A stretch of 64,000 nucleotides of DNA from Aporrectodea caliginosa (taxonomy: Eukaryota; Annelida; Clitellata; Crassiclitellata; Lumbricidae), in NCBI GenBank assembly GCA_020284085.1, contig JACEVL010000007.1, positions 137,501 to 201,500 of the forward strand, written 5' to 3'. Each line of letters begins with the position of its first letter. Within the stretch, counting starts at the first letter, position 1. The translations under genes were made by a program, and so were the position numbers. Under the pieces are notes generated by a model, which made no database searches, had not been told where the DNA came from, and worked only from the letters and a program-made list of their open reading frames with translations. Positions 48,346-58,993 of this stretch are shown here, piece after piece.

Positions 48346-48589
48346 CCCCTTAAGCACTGAAATCTCTCTGACCGAATGTTTTCTGCGAATGTTGATTTCT
48401 GGAATTTTCCATTAGTACCTTTTCTGCGCAGTAGGCCTAGATCCGGTGCTAACTGTCGTTGAAATCTTGTAAAAAATTATGTAATGTGTAGGCCTATAGG
48501 CTCTGCCGTAAACGTTGCTCTTTAGTTGGTCTAAAACGCTTGATACGAGGCGAAATTTTTATTTAAAACTCGTAGCACATTATTTTGTT

Positions 48590-48710
48590 GCTCGCTATAG
48601 AGCCCTCTTCACGAGGTTTTGTGGACCAGTCGATTCGGAGCAGATGAAAGTGTTTTTTGGTTCTCACTCGAACAACGGAGTCGATATTGCAACGAGAATT
48701 AACTTAGCAG
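48590..48710 (+). promoter_or_regulatory. Promoter edge and leader exon of peptide gene 3
   Basis: CTCTTCACGAGG, TCGGAGCAGATGAAAGTG and AACAACGGAGTCGATATTGC align with the leaders of copies 1 and 4. The exon end is GCAG|GCGAGT, again a GC donor. The TATA-equivalent reads TATAGAG, weaker than in copy 1, and the conserved upstream block is not evident. Confidence 0.5.
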
Positions 48711-48954
48711 GCGAGTCTTTGTTTAAAAGCTGTTGATAAAGTGGTTGGGTGTTTCTTTCATATCTCCTGCAGCGTGAATAACGTGGGAGAGGCAAGAGTT
48801 GGGAGTGGCAGAGGAGATGAGGCTAGACTGGGGTTATATCGCTGCGCTTTGATGTTTTTAACTAGAGGCGTGTTCAGCGGGTACCCATACGTAATTTTTG
48901 CCACCGTTTTGTATTTTTGTTCCAAATTTTTAATTTAACTAATGTTCTTATAAG

Positions 48955-49125
48955 CCTTTGACAGTTTTGTGCTATAGGCAAGAACAAAAATGCCGCCCTT
49001 TCTGATATTTTAATATTTAAATTTAAGAAAAAATATGTTTTTTTGTGCTTTATTTTGCCGGAATTTCCCGCCCCTTGAAAAATGCCGCTCTAGGCAGCCG
49101 CCTATATCGCATATACCTAAAGCAG
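48955..49125 (-). mobile_element. hAT-like small element, second copy
   Basis: Reverse-oriented relative of 19799-19982: TAGGTATATGCGATATAGGC and GCCTATAGCACAAAACTG at the two ends, with an AT-rich insert of about 40 bp in the middle. It lies in the leader intron of peptide gene 3. Confidence 0.65.
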
Positions 49126-49218
49126 GTGCTGTCATAAGTTAGGTTGCCGTCTAACCTGATAAGCGGACTCCTGTTCGTGATTTCAAACGGATGTGTTTTG
49201 TAAATGTTGATGCAGAAG

Positions 49219-49456
49219 ATGAATCCGTTGACGATGATGTTCGTTGTCTGGTTGAGTGGAATTCTGTTGATGTCGTCCTCTTCCGACGCTGTCAAGCATA
49301 GAATCTGTCACGTAAGTGACGTGTATGAGGCCTACGTCCGCCATTGCCGGAGGTCTCTCCAGGAGGAAACGGTGGCCCTTGGCGTCGACGCGGAAGGACC
49401 GTCGAAGTCTGAAAGGACGATGCAGCTGGCTTCACCTACGACTACATTTTCAGACG
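49219..49456 (+). CDS. Insulin/relaxin-like peptide 3, exon with signal peptide and B-chain
   Basis: First half of a 157-residue precursor. The signal peptide core MMFVVWLSGILLM is nearly identical to peptide 1. The B-chain has Cys30 and Cys43 with 12 residues between (HVSDVYEAYVRH). The acceptor used by copies 1 and 4 (GTAG) is GTAA here, so splicing probably shifts to GATGCAG at 49209-49215, just before this ATG; an upstream in-frame ATG at 49204 would then be lost. The donor CAGACG|GTATTA is phase 1. The C-peptide start (DAEGPSKSERTMQ) is conserved with peptide 1, showing recent duplication while the helix faces diverge. Confidence 0.72.
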
Positions 49457-49479
49457 GTATTATTATTATTATTATTACT

Positions 49480-49860
49480 ACTACTAAATAAATTTATAAC
49501 GCGCGCAAGGTCACACAGAAATGTGAATCTGAAGCGCGGATAGTCAGCCGCCAAGTGAAGATGCACTTAGATTTCCAAATCCTTGAAAGCCAAGGAGAAA
49601 TAGTGAGTTTTGAGTCGCTTTTTGAAGGAAGGAAATGAATTTGACTCCCCCGGAGCTACGAAGAGAGAGTGGTATAGTAGATTCCATTCCTTTGGAGCAG
49701 AGGCGAGGAATGCACGAGAGCCCATAACTTCTGTATCGTGGCTCAGCTAGAAGACCTGTACTTGATGATCGCAGGCAACGAGGAGGGATGTAAGGAGTTA
49801 GTAGTGCATGAATACGATAAATACTATATTCAAGGCGAAACAAGTTCTATTTTGGGGCGG
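49480..49860 (-). mobile_element. Unclassified dispersed repeat in intron 2 of peptide gene 3
   Basis: Begins after ATT and ACT triplets with AAATAAATTTATAACGCGCG. On the minus strand an open frame of about 99 codons has no recognised motif. Composition and the AATTTATAACGCGC terminus resemble a SINE-like or short interspersed repeat. Low certainty. Confidence 0.35.
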
Positions 49861-49908
49861 GTTGGGTTGGAAATCAGTTGGCATACGTGAAGGTTGTAGG
49901 TCCGTATT

Positions 49909-50301
49909 CAGAGGCGGCGACAGAAATTCCAGGCCTCTAGGCATCAACTATCTTTAGTCTTTATGAGAAATTTTAAAAAACACGTTGAATTAACAAAAGT
50001 GCAGGTACAACCGTAGGATATTATATTTATGTATACAACTATGATTTTATTCAGTTGTCAGTTTTAATTTTTTTTTCAAATTTATGCTAATCAAGATAAA
50101 GCTTTTCTTGTTTTAGCTGCAGCAAAATCGTTTATAAAATCCTCGTAGTTCAATGATTTTGCCAGATCTTATTCGATTGCAAGAGTTTCAAGGCGATTCA
50201 GTGTGTCTTGCTACATAACATAATTTGTTTGAGCTTATACTATAATTTGTTTAAAGTTCATTGCGGGTCCTGCCCGGGCCCCTAAAGTCGCCGTCCCTCT
50301 G
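49909..50301. mobile_element. MITE with CAGAGG termini
   Basis: Left end CAGAGGCGGCGACAG and right end CGCCGTCCCTCTG are inverted repeats. The 393-bp interior is AT-rich and non-coding. hAT-like termini, but an 8-base target duplication is not clear. Confidence 0.6.
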
Positions 50302-50384
50302 GGCATTAGCCTCTGCTGCCCTTCTCGGCGGGCCTGTCCATTATTTGATACTTGAGTGTAGCCCAAAATTCCGAATTTTTGCGG

Positions 50385-50480
50385 GTTGCGTAACGTTACG
50401 GTTCAGTCTATAACCTAGAACTTGGCAGGTTCGATCCTGTTAAGCAGAATCCATGCAACGACCGTAGGCAAGTAAGCCTT
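50385..50480 (+). mobile_element. tRNA-like SINE head
   Basis: Box A-like ACGGTTCAGTCTATAACC and box B GGTTCGATCCT, followed by CAACGACCGTAGGCAAGTAA. No stable tRNA fold could be drawn. Confidence 0.5.
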
Positions 50481-50795
50481 TCCGCTATGTGATCAGATAG
50501 GATGGTAATGGTCTACTGGAGTAGGTGGCAATTAAACTGCAAGTCCTGTAATGTAGCCTACTGGCCCGATGTCCAGGAACTAGATTCGTCCGGTCAAGGG
50601 CCGAATAGCGGGATATAGGAGCATCTCCCGTTTGTTTGCATTGTGGAAGAATTTGAATGAGGCTTTGCTCGAAGTGACTTCGATAGCCTGTGCATTGTTC
50701 GATAACAATATCATATAAATCGTTGAATTGGAGCCTTGTGATTTTTCGCTTAAAGAGCAGACGGTAACGGGTATTTACATCGTTGATATTTTCAG

Positions 50796-51031
50796 AGGGA
50801 AAAGAAGAGCCAGCTTCTTGGGTTGAGCTGCAGGGACCTGTGAAGAGTCGTGGTATTGATTCCCTTGAAGAGGGATTGTCTCCTGCAAGAAAGGTCGGAA
50901 GACGAAGACAAAGGTCCATTTATCAGTCGAGGGGACCCTTTTACGATCTGCTTCTTCTGTGCTGTAACAACGGATGCAGCCACGAGGTCATTGCACGCGA
51001 ATTATGCTATATCCCAGAAGTTGGCCTCTGA
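50796..51031 (+). CDS. Insulin/relaxin-like peptide 3, exon with C-peptide and A-chain
   Basis: Acceptor TTGATATTTTCAG, phase 1, continuing from 49456. The C-peptide is shorter and more diverged than in peptide 1. The processing site is VGRRRQRS. The A-chain reads FYDLLLLCCNNGC followed by SHEVIAREL and the last cysteine (Cys135, 136, 140, 150): CC-x3-C-x9-C, the same expanded spacing as peptide 1. The stop at 51029-51031 leaves a seven-residue tail. With six cysteines and open frames it appears functional. The A- and B-chain cores differ strongly from peptide 1 compared with the signal peptide, which suggests divergent hormone specificity. Confidence 0.75.
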
Positions 51032-52600
51032 ACTCCTGCTAAAAATTCTAACCGGCATGCAAAAATTTAGTGGTTTTATGACTGCTGTTATCTTTTTTTT
51101 CTGATGTGCCAAAGGTTGGAGCCCGCAAAATTAATGTAACGGTGTATGCGCTGTCGATTTTGTTTAATTAAAAACAACGTATGCTAATTGTTAAACTTTG
51201 CGCTATAAGCACTCAAACACTCTTGGCATCTATTCGTGACGAATTTGTTTCATTATAGAATCGTTTCTTTTGTTGGACAGAGTCGAATGTTTCACGAAAA
51301 TCGTCTGTAGCATATTGCCGAAGGACAAGATGTGTATTTTTCGGCATAGCCTATAGCCTTTCGATTCCTTGTGCCGTAGGTGTTCGTGAGATTACTCTAG
51401 TAGGCTACTACATAGTTATGCGATGGACCAAGATTGAAAAGGAGCTGAACGAGAATGTGTGCGACACTTGGCATGCGCGTGATCCTGTAACAGTATAAAA
51501 CAACTTAATGAATAGATGGAAGTTTCTTTCACTTGCTTTACTGATTAATCGTTGAAGGGGAAAATAGGAAAGACCGTGGCGGAAAAAGGAGGCCGTGTAA
51601 TGCGATCGAAATGTAAGACTTCGTCCATGTGTGTCCGTCAAAATGTGGGGAAATCCGCGAACTGTTAATGGGGTGTCGTTCACTTCTCCGCATCAAGCAA
51701 AACCCGTCGATAGCTTCTTTTCGATGTAGCAAAACGCTCATTGGCAACTTTTGGTTCCATTCGAGTCGTCTTTGTTCACTAAAGATTTTGACCTGGCACC
51801 GAAACGAACACAGGAGTTTGGCTCAATTGCGGACTTGATTTGATATAGCGCCGGTGAATAAGCTGGTCTCCCTGACGTGGCTTTCGTGGGCGCTGAGAAA
51901 TTTTCGAAGATTTACATTACATTACATTAAAGCCTCTGCGCGAGGTGAATCCTATCACGTCTATAAGAACATCTTGATGAAAAAGAAATTGAGTGAATAT
52001 TGACTAGTGAGAGTCGCAAGACGCGGCAAGAGGGTTGGACAACAGAATCGCAGCCGTCCGCGCACTTAGGCCTACTTGCTCTATCATCCTTCTATCCATC
52101 TACCATCCTTCAATCTGCCATCAATCTAAATCATTCATGTAACGATTATGTAAACATTTCTATTCACGGGTTCGCAGGAACTTAATCTGAAGGATTTGGC
52201 CATGCAGGAAAAGAACTTCAGGGCAATATCAATTCGTACGCAGCACTTAGTTAACCATTTTTTTTATCAACATAAAAATTGTGTTCGAAATTCCACTACG
52301 CTCGCGTTCTTGTCTGCATAATTTATATTATTTCATATAGATCTCATTATTATTATATTGTTGCACATCACACATATAAGCTTAATGTCGTATGTAAATG
52401 ATAACAGATTGATTGATTAATTAATTAAGTATGCAAGTAAGCAAGCAAGTTAGTAAGTAAGAAGTTATCTCTATTAGCGCGAGACAAACGTCCACATATT
52501 CATGAGTGGTTTCGCGAGTGTTTGGCTCTCTCCGTCGTGGATAATAATAGTCCAACCAGTTAAAGGAAATTGGGAAGTTGATTGTTTTTGTCGGGAGGAT
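51032..52600. other. Non-coding stretch after peptide gene 3
   Basis: No gene recognised. A SINE/LINE-type 3' tail (AATAAGCTGGTCTCCCTGACG, GGGCGCTGAGAAATTTTCG, then TTACA units) lies at about 51845-51935. Its relatives lie near 60320 and 62410. Confidence 0.5.
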
Positions 52601-52604
52601 ATAT

Positions 52605-52770
52605 GGAGCGGTGGTGTAGGGGTATGTTCGGTGCCTTGCAGCCGGAGGGTTGAGGGTTCGAATCCACCTCAAGCCACCGCGTAGGGACCCTGGGCAAGTC
52701 CTTCACTCGCAATTGCTGTAGTCGGGAGCGCCTCTGAGTAGAAATCTTGAAGGGGCGCTATAACAAGTGC
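52605..52770 (+). mobile_element. Full-length tRNA-derived SINE
   Basis: The best copy of the family: a box A-like GGTGGTGTAGGGGTATG, box B GGTTCGAATCC at 52655-52665, the CCACCGCGTAGGGACCCTGG body, and the 3' end GGGGCGCTATAACAAGTGC. The 3' end matches the termini of LINEs in this window, so LINE machinery likely mobilises it. Confidence 0.85.
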
Positions 52771-52978
52771 TCATACATACATACATACATACATACATAC
52801 ATACATACATACATACATACATACATACATACATACATACATACATACATACATACATACATACATACATACATACATACATACATACATACATACATAC
52901 ATACATACATACATACATACATACATACATACATACATACATACATACATACATACATACATACATACATACATACAT
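52771..52978. repeat. (CATA)n microsatellite at the SINE tail
   Basis: About 52 perfect CATA units begin exactly where the SINE ends. The Tyr/Met/Cys and His/Thr/Ile open frames on both strands are artefacts. Confidence 0.97.
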
Positions 52979-53159
52979 GGATGTAAAAGAGCAGTTGACT
53001 GCGATACATTGAAAGTTTAGGTTTCAGTCGTGCGCGTCGCATGCATATGAATTTTGAGATCGAACGTTGTTGAACAATTCTTGCTCGAGTTGTTCTAGAA
53101 GAGCAAAGAAGTGTGTAATGTGGTTCAGTCTGTTCTTCTTATAATTAGGCATATAGTTC

Positions 53160-53410
53160 TGCAGAGGATTGTTTTGGAATCAAAACGTAGCTGAAACTGA
53201 CAAAGACAAAGAGTGAGTCGAAGACAGATATAGATAGGCCTACAGATATAAAGAGAGGATAGTCTCTTGTCATGGATGACATGACTGCAGTTACGAAGTT
53301 GGCTTCATCGGACTTGTTGAAGTGGGATGGGCTGTCTGGGTTGGCGGGAAAACCTCAGCACAGCAGCTGTCGATGCGGGTAGGGTTGGTCGCTCTAACAC
53401 TGTGCTCACG
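53160..53410 (+). promoter_or_regulatory. Putative promoter region of peptide gene 4
   Basis: Recurs from 42960-43200, including GAAGTGGGATGGGCTGTCTG at about 53317, TAGTCTCTTGTCATG and GACAAAGACAAAGAGTGAGT. The TATA position reads CTCTAACAC, so the core promoter looks decayed, in line with the broken coding exons downstream. Confidence 0.5.
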
Positions 53411-53500
53411 AGGTGTTGCGAGCCTGTCGAGTCGGAGCAGGTTAAAGTGTGATTTGGTTTCCTCTAGAACAACGGAGTCGATCGAGTCTTGACTTTACAG
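53411..53500 (+). other. Leader exon of peptide gene 4
   Basis: GAGTCGGAGCAGGTTAAAGTG and AACAACGGAGTCGATCGAG align with copies 1 and 3; the exon ends TTACAG|GCAAGT, the GC donor. The intron to 54796 holds no other recognised feature. Confidence 0.5.
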
Positions 53501-54802
53501 GCAAGTAACGCAAGTCTTCAATTCATTTAACAATCTTTGATAAATTTATTGAGAAGTCGTGTTTCAAATCTACAGCATCGTAGATAAAATGGAGAGGCTA
53601 CTAAGTCTTCTAAGTGACTGCGTTCTCAGGGCTAGGCTGGAGGAAGGATAAATCTTCTGCGGCGAAAAATTCCGCCCCAGAAGTCGGTTATGGTCAGGTT
53701 AGGGTCATTATATAAAATGTGAAAAACTTTCCGTCGCAGAAGTAATTTCTTTATGCATTGCGTGGCGGAATCTTCCGCCGTAGTAGCACTACGCTTGAAG
53801 AAATGTGTATGTCCCGAGGCCAGATCAGATTAAACAATTTGTCTCACCTATAGGTCAAGCTTTTTGCCGCCGTTGATATATATGTGTAGAAGTTTTAACT
53901 TTTAACTAGTATACCGTGTATTTTTCTGGTGTCTTCCTAGCAGATAATTTGTAAGTTTATTGCTCAATTTCGAGTCTTTTCTAAAGATTTACCGTCCTCT
54001 GGCCCCGTTAGTAGGCCCTATATGGTCTTCTGTTTGTTCCTGTCTTAAACCCGCCACTTCGTGAGACCAATAAAATATTGCTTATAAATTATAGGTTTTG
54101 TATCGCGGTCAAAATATATGCAATGCCGACATTTCCCAGACACTTCTTTCCTTGGGACACCATTTGGGTTCGTAGATAGTCGCCAAATCGCTTGCAATAA
54201 AAGACAATTGCAGATTGGTTATAATTATATGCTCGAATTCAGAAGCAGTGTTTTAAACCAACCGATGGGTAATCCATGTCTGGGAATTCAGTTTCTTGGC
54301 TTTGGAATGTAAAGGCGGATTGTCGGACCCAAGTTGTGTCGTTGCACTCCTCTGCAAGTTTCGCACTCGCAGTGCAGGTCATTGTAATCGTTTTCCTTGT
54401 ACGGTTCTGTAAAACTTTTCGCTGAAATGGCTTTCTGTTGTATGCGGTATTGTCACGGTGCTTGTAAATGTGCTGTCTGATGTACATCTTTTGAAATCTG
54501 TCGTACAAGGCTTCAAGCGCTTCTATTAATCGTAATCGTAATCAAGTATTTATGTAGCGCCATTCAAAAACAGAGGCGATTCCGACCCGCTGTAATGACA
54601 ACATGACGTGCTACCAATTGCCACTTTTGATACGAGAACTAGATGTTCGATCGTCTCTTAATTTTCGATGTGAAACCCGAATTCTTATTTTCTCGTTGTG
54701 AATTTCTATAATTCAGTGAAAATTGTGAAATGTGAATATCGATATTAAGCAGAACAAGAAAACTCCTGTTGATTAGTCACGGATATCTTTTTGTAGGTGT
54801 TG

Positions 54803-55010
54803 ATGCTGAAGATGAATTGGGTGACGATGTTGCTCGTTGTCTGTTTGAGCGGAATTCTGTTGATGGCGCTCTCTTCCGACGCTGTCGTTCATAGAAATCT
54901 GTCGGAAGAAGAACTTGGTTGCGGCCTACGTCCCACTTTGTTCGAGGTCTCTGCACGAGGAAACTGTAGACCCTCGATGCAGACGGATACAAATACATCT
55001 TCTACTACAG
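54803..55010 (+). pseudogene. Insulin/relaxin-like peptide 4, frameshifted B-chain exon
   Basis: Acceptor TTTTTGTAG and signal peptide (MLLVVCLSGILLM) match the intact genes. One extra A at about 54895 (AGAAATCTG against AGAATCTG) shifts the frame right at the B-chain. In the alternative frame both B-chain cysteines are present with 12 residues between, as in the intact copies. The exon still ends in phase 1 (TACAG|GTATCC). Either a recent pseudogene or, less likely, a base error. No repaired reading is given. Confidence 0.7.
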
Positions 55011-55336
55011 GTATCCGATGACTAAGGATATTTTTATGCAAACGATATGCTTTGGTCTAGTTTAGGATATATAGGATGTCCTTGGAGGCGTGGTCGAAAT
55101 GTTGAAGTATCATTAGCTAATCCACAGTTTTCTCCTTTATACAGGGTTGGAGGCGCGGTATGAAATCTAAGATTTCTATAGCCGCCTATTGCCCTAATAC
55201 AATTGGCATTGATAGGTGATGGCTCCGACGAAAGCTTTGTCGGAAATCGCTTGAAGCTACCTACCATCGGTTGTGCCTTGTTTATTGTGGTGACAACGAC
55301 ATAGCGTCGTTAGATTGGAGACTTGTTGGTACTCGC

Positions 55337-55726
55337 TAGCGGTGGGCAACGATTACATATTTTAATCGAAATTAATCGCACGATTAAATTTTTTAATAAC
55401 GCCATTAATCTTTAATCGCATGTCACAATTGATATCACATAGAACTACTCTACCGACTCTGAGTAGTTACGCTGAATGTGCCCTATATAAATACTTGCAG
55501 TCAATAAACAAAAAGCAAACTTGCTTTTACTACTTGTTTAAGTTGTTTTACTTTTTAGTTTTTACTATAAAGTTGTTGCTTTGTAATAGCGGTTTGATCA
55601 AGAATTGTTTTAGCGCATTTATAACAAATAATTGGGCGCAGTGACAAAAGCGTTAACTGCGCTAAAAAATTAATCACGTTACTTAACGCATTAATCGCGT
55701 TATTAATGCGTTAAATGCCCAGTCTG
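55337..55726. mobile_element. hAT-type MITE with TTAATCGC repeats
   Basis: Left end TAGCGGTGGGCAACGATTA and right end TTAAATGCCCAGTCTG are imperfect inverted repeats. Subterminal regions are rich in ATTAATCGC and CGCGTTATTAATGCG. Non-coding, inside intron 2 of peptide gene 4. Target duplication not clear. Confidence 0.65.
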
Positions 55727-55777
55727 GCTAATGGTACAGATAATAACGGGTATATTTACACTGTTGATGTCTTTCAG

Positions 55778-56030
55778 AGTCTTCTATGGATGCGATGATG
55801 GAGATGTTGCGGAGTCTGGAATCGAGGATTGATGCATTGTTGGCTCGGTGGAAGAAACTGACCTATAACGAATCGTTTCCTTCCGCTGGAGAGAGATCGA
55901 GTGGTCGACGAATTGTGGCTGAACGAAGGCGCAGGTCCATCGGCCAGAAGAGAGGACGGGCTTTACAAGCTGCTGCTTAGTCTGTGTTGCATGCAAAGAT
56001 GCAACGACGAGGACATTAAAAGCGGCATCT
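55778..56030 (+). pseudogene. Insulin/relaxin-like peptide 4, broken A-chain exon
   Basis: Acceptor GATGTCTTTCAG. The C-peptide has RRRSIGQKRGR, closely like copy 2. An extra C near 55961 shifts the frame just before the A-chain, giving a stop at 55978-55980. In the shifted frame CC-x3-C is present, but the last cysteine is tyrosine and is followed by a stop. Two independent lesions argue for a genuine pseudogene. Confidence 0.72.
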
Positions 56031-56424
56031 ACTAGTCGAGAAGCTCTTCGTTTGACCTCTGTCCTTTGCTAGGAAACTGCTAAAACGATATGCGAGAGTG
56101 CTCGGTTGTGAAAGCTGATTTCTGTGTGTTTCTCTATTCGTTATTTTGACTTTTTCTGATAACCTAGGGGTCGTACTCTTTAAATTTTCTGAAGTGATGT
56201 ATATTTTGTGAACTTTAATCTCCTTGTAGTTCTGTTCGTGTCGATGACATTATGACGACAACCCGATTTAACATTGAAAATATAATGGCTTAAAACGATC
56301 AAAAGAGGTGATAGCCTACACGGTGATCTTTTGGTAGCTCTTTTTGCCTCTCCTCTCTAATGTGATTACTGGATCGCACCTCTAGAGCTGATTCGCATGA
56401 TGACCTATTGGCATACAATCTGAA

Positions 56425-56650
56425 CAAGTATTGTATTGTATTTGAACACTTGTTATAGCGCGCCTACCAGATTCCTATTCAGAGGCGCTCAGTATAAATA
56501 CCCACTGTGAATTTGCTGAAGCGTTTGTAATTGTACTGTAGGACAAATGCCCAGGGTCCCTACGCGGCGGCTTTTGAGGTGGATTCGAACCCACAACCCT
56601 CCGGCTGCAAGGCACCGAACATACCCCTATACCACAGCGCCCCAGTTGTG
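56425..56650 (-). mobile_element. SINE, minus orientation
   Basis: Inverted copy of the 52.6-kb SINE: box B as GGATTCGAACC at 56581-56591, box A region ATACCCCTATACCAC, body CCAGGGTCCCTACGCGGCGG, tail TATTGTATTTGAACACTTG. A short internal stretch differs. Confidence 0.82.
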
Positions 56651-57790
56651 CTACCTTGCCAACGGGACACGAGTAAACGAGAAACATGAGAGACGGATAA
56701 AACAAAGACGACATTGTAGGCATACGATGAAAACGTAATATCGTTTACAATCAACATATAACTCTTCAGATTCTTTAAGATACTTGCCAGGATCTGCGTT
56801 CGTAATTTCGCCTTCATTTCCATAGGCATTCGGTTGGAACCCGATTAGAGCCCATACAGGAATATCGGTCCTATTGTAGGCTGCATGCATGTCGGCGGAG
56901 TACGCGCTTATCACACAAAATTAATTAGCTTAAAACCTGCTCTAGGCAGCTGCTAAGTAACTTACATGAACTTTGCACCAGTTGCTCTCCGTTTTCAAAG
57001 TGAAAACTAAATATTTGCAAACCAGCCACGAACAGCATATAAACGAACAGCATCAGTCTTTGACTCATGTTAGTCTAGTGCTTCGTTAAAATAATTATTA
57101 TTTACAAAAGATACGACTCGAAAACTGGTCACAAACTTGTCTCCATCTTTAGGCCTAGCACGTTGTTTTAAGAGTTAATGTGCCCTATAGTAAATACTAG
57201 GCCTATTTTTTGTCATTTGCGCTTAAGTAGACCTAATCGTTTTTAGCAAGAAACGCGTAAATAAATAGCCGGGAGTAGGTCATAATTTTGGGGCACCATT
57301 GGCTACTTACTTCGTAGTGTCTGTAAGTACAAGATACTAAGCTGCTTAAAGGAATTTTGGTTTTCAATTTCAGGAGACAACGCGGGCATTGAACTAGTTT
57401 CTATCTGGTCCAGTTAAACGCGTACGCCTTTGATACGCGATATCGGAAGGAAATATAAAGCAACGCCACATGTCAATTAAATGTATTTACGTATTGAAAT
57501 TTATTTATGCATCTATTTTATGCGTATTTCAGGAGTTTTTGAAATGCAGCAAAACTGTATAATCCCTTCAGCTATAATTTACAACCAATAAACAGGTGTG
57601 CTTAAAATCTTCAGTAGCTGAGTAAAATTACGTTCAAACAAATAAAAGACAATTTCTAAATCAGCCTGCACAGGTATCTATCTATAATCAATAATTATTT
57701 ATATAAGTATTTGAGAATACAACTTTTACCATCTAGAAACTCAGCGTCGTCAGCTTAACGTTGAACTTCTATAACGAATTCCTAGACGTT
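56651..57790. other. Non-coding stretch
   Basis: AT-rich sequence with several AGGCCTA words. No exons, repeats or RNA genes recognised. Confidence 0.5.
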
Positions 57791-57797
57791 CATTGCG

Positions 57798-58641
57798 CAG
57801 TGTGATTCTCGTTAACGATAACGATACCGTAACGAAAATGTTCGTTACCAAAAATAAAATTATTTCGTGAACGATAACGAAAATATTCGTTAACGAAAAT
57901 AAAATTATTTCGTTAACGATAACTATAACTAGGCCTATAACTAAAAAAATATCATTAACTATAACTATACCGAAAATAACAATAACGAAAATCCATCTTT
58001 ATTTTCGTTAATAAAAAAAATAAAAAAATAAAGTGCAATGTGGACGATTCGACATCGGCCTACATGAGAACATAAAAATGCGCTACAAGTAATAGCCTAT
58101 GTAACCACTAGCCCAGCAATATATATAGTGCGGCATTTTATAATAGCTGTTTTGTAAAGTTTCTATTGCAATTGCGACCAATGTTGACTTGTCCAATATC
58201 GTAAATTTAGTAGTCATAGAAATCTTGTAGTCAAAAATTAATGTCTCTGAAGGTTTTTGATTGTTATGACTGGAGTGATTGCACGCACTGTACATAATAA
58301 ATCATATATTGTTTTCCTGCTCTCTCTGTGTATTTGTTAAAGCATTAGTAAAATATGAAATTGTCTTCTACTTTGACACAGGTATCATCATTAGTCAGCA
58401 AGTTCCAGTAACTTTAATTATTGATTTTTTTATTATGCAATTTGTCAGTTACTTTGGAGAGTTTGCTTATAGCCTTAATTATTGTAACTAAGTAGTTACT
58501 AAAATTAACTAACATACAAATCCATTAACTATAACTATAACTGAAAAATAATACTAACTATAACTATAACTAAAATTTAAAAAAACATTAACTATAACTG
58601 TAACGATAACTAAAATAAAATCTGTAAGGAGAATCACACTG
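57798..58641. mobile_element. 844-bp hAT non-autonomous element
   Basis: Perfect 13-base inverted termini (CAGTGTGATTCTC) are flanked by TCATTGCG at 57790-57797 and 58642-58649, an exact 8-base target duplication. Subterminal regions are arrays of TTAACGATAACGA and AACTATAACT motifs. The interior has no transposase. Clear ends and target site suggest fairly recent insertion. Confidence 0.92.
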
Positions 58642-58993
58642 TCATTGCGATGAATTTCATAAATATTATGTAGGCTAAATATTACAGTACGAACTTACAT
58701 GTACATTTCTGTCTACAACTAATGATAGTTCGCACTGGTTGCATTTTGCCTTTCCCTAAGCCTCGACTATCCCAGTACCGTAGTCACTGTCAACACCAAT
58801 TTCTGTGCGTGCATGAATCTACGGTTGCCCACAGCGATAGCTGATTAGCTAATGCCCTATGCTAGCGTAATTATCTATAATGACTGTTCGGCTTCATTGA
58901 TAATAGATGATTATCATTTATGGTTATCAATTATGGGGTTGGAGAGAATCTACATCCGTTTAGGCCTACTAAACTAGGGGCGGTTTCTGAGTA

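Noticed and set aside
52747..53012. Tyr/Ile/His/Thr-repeat frames
   Set aside because: CATA microsatellite read in all frames.
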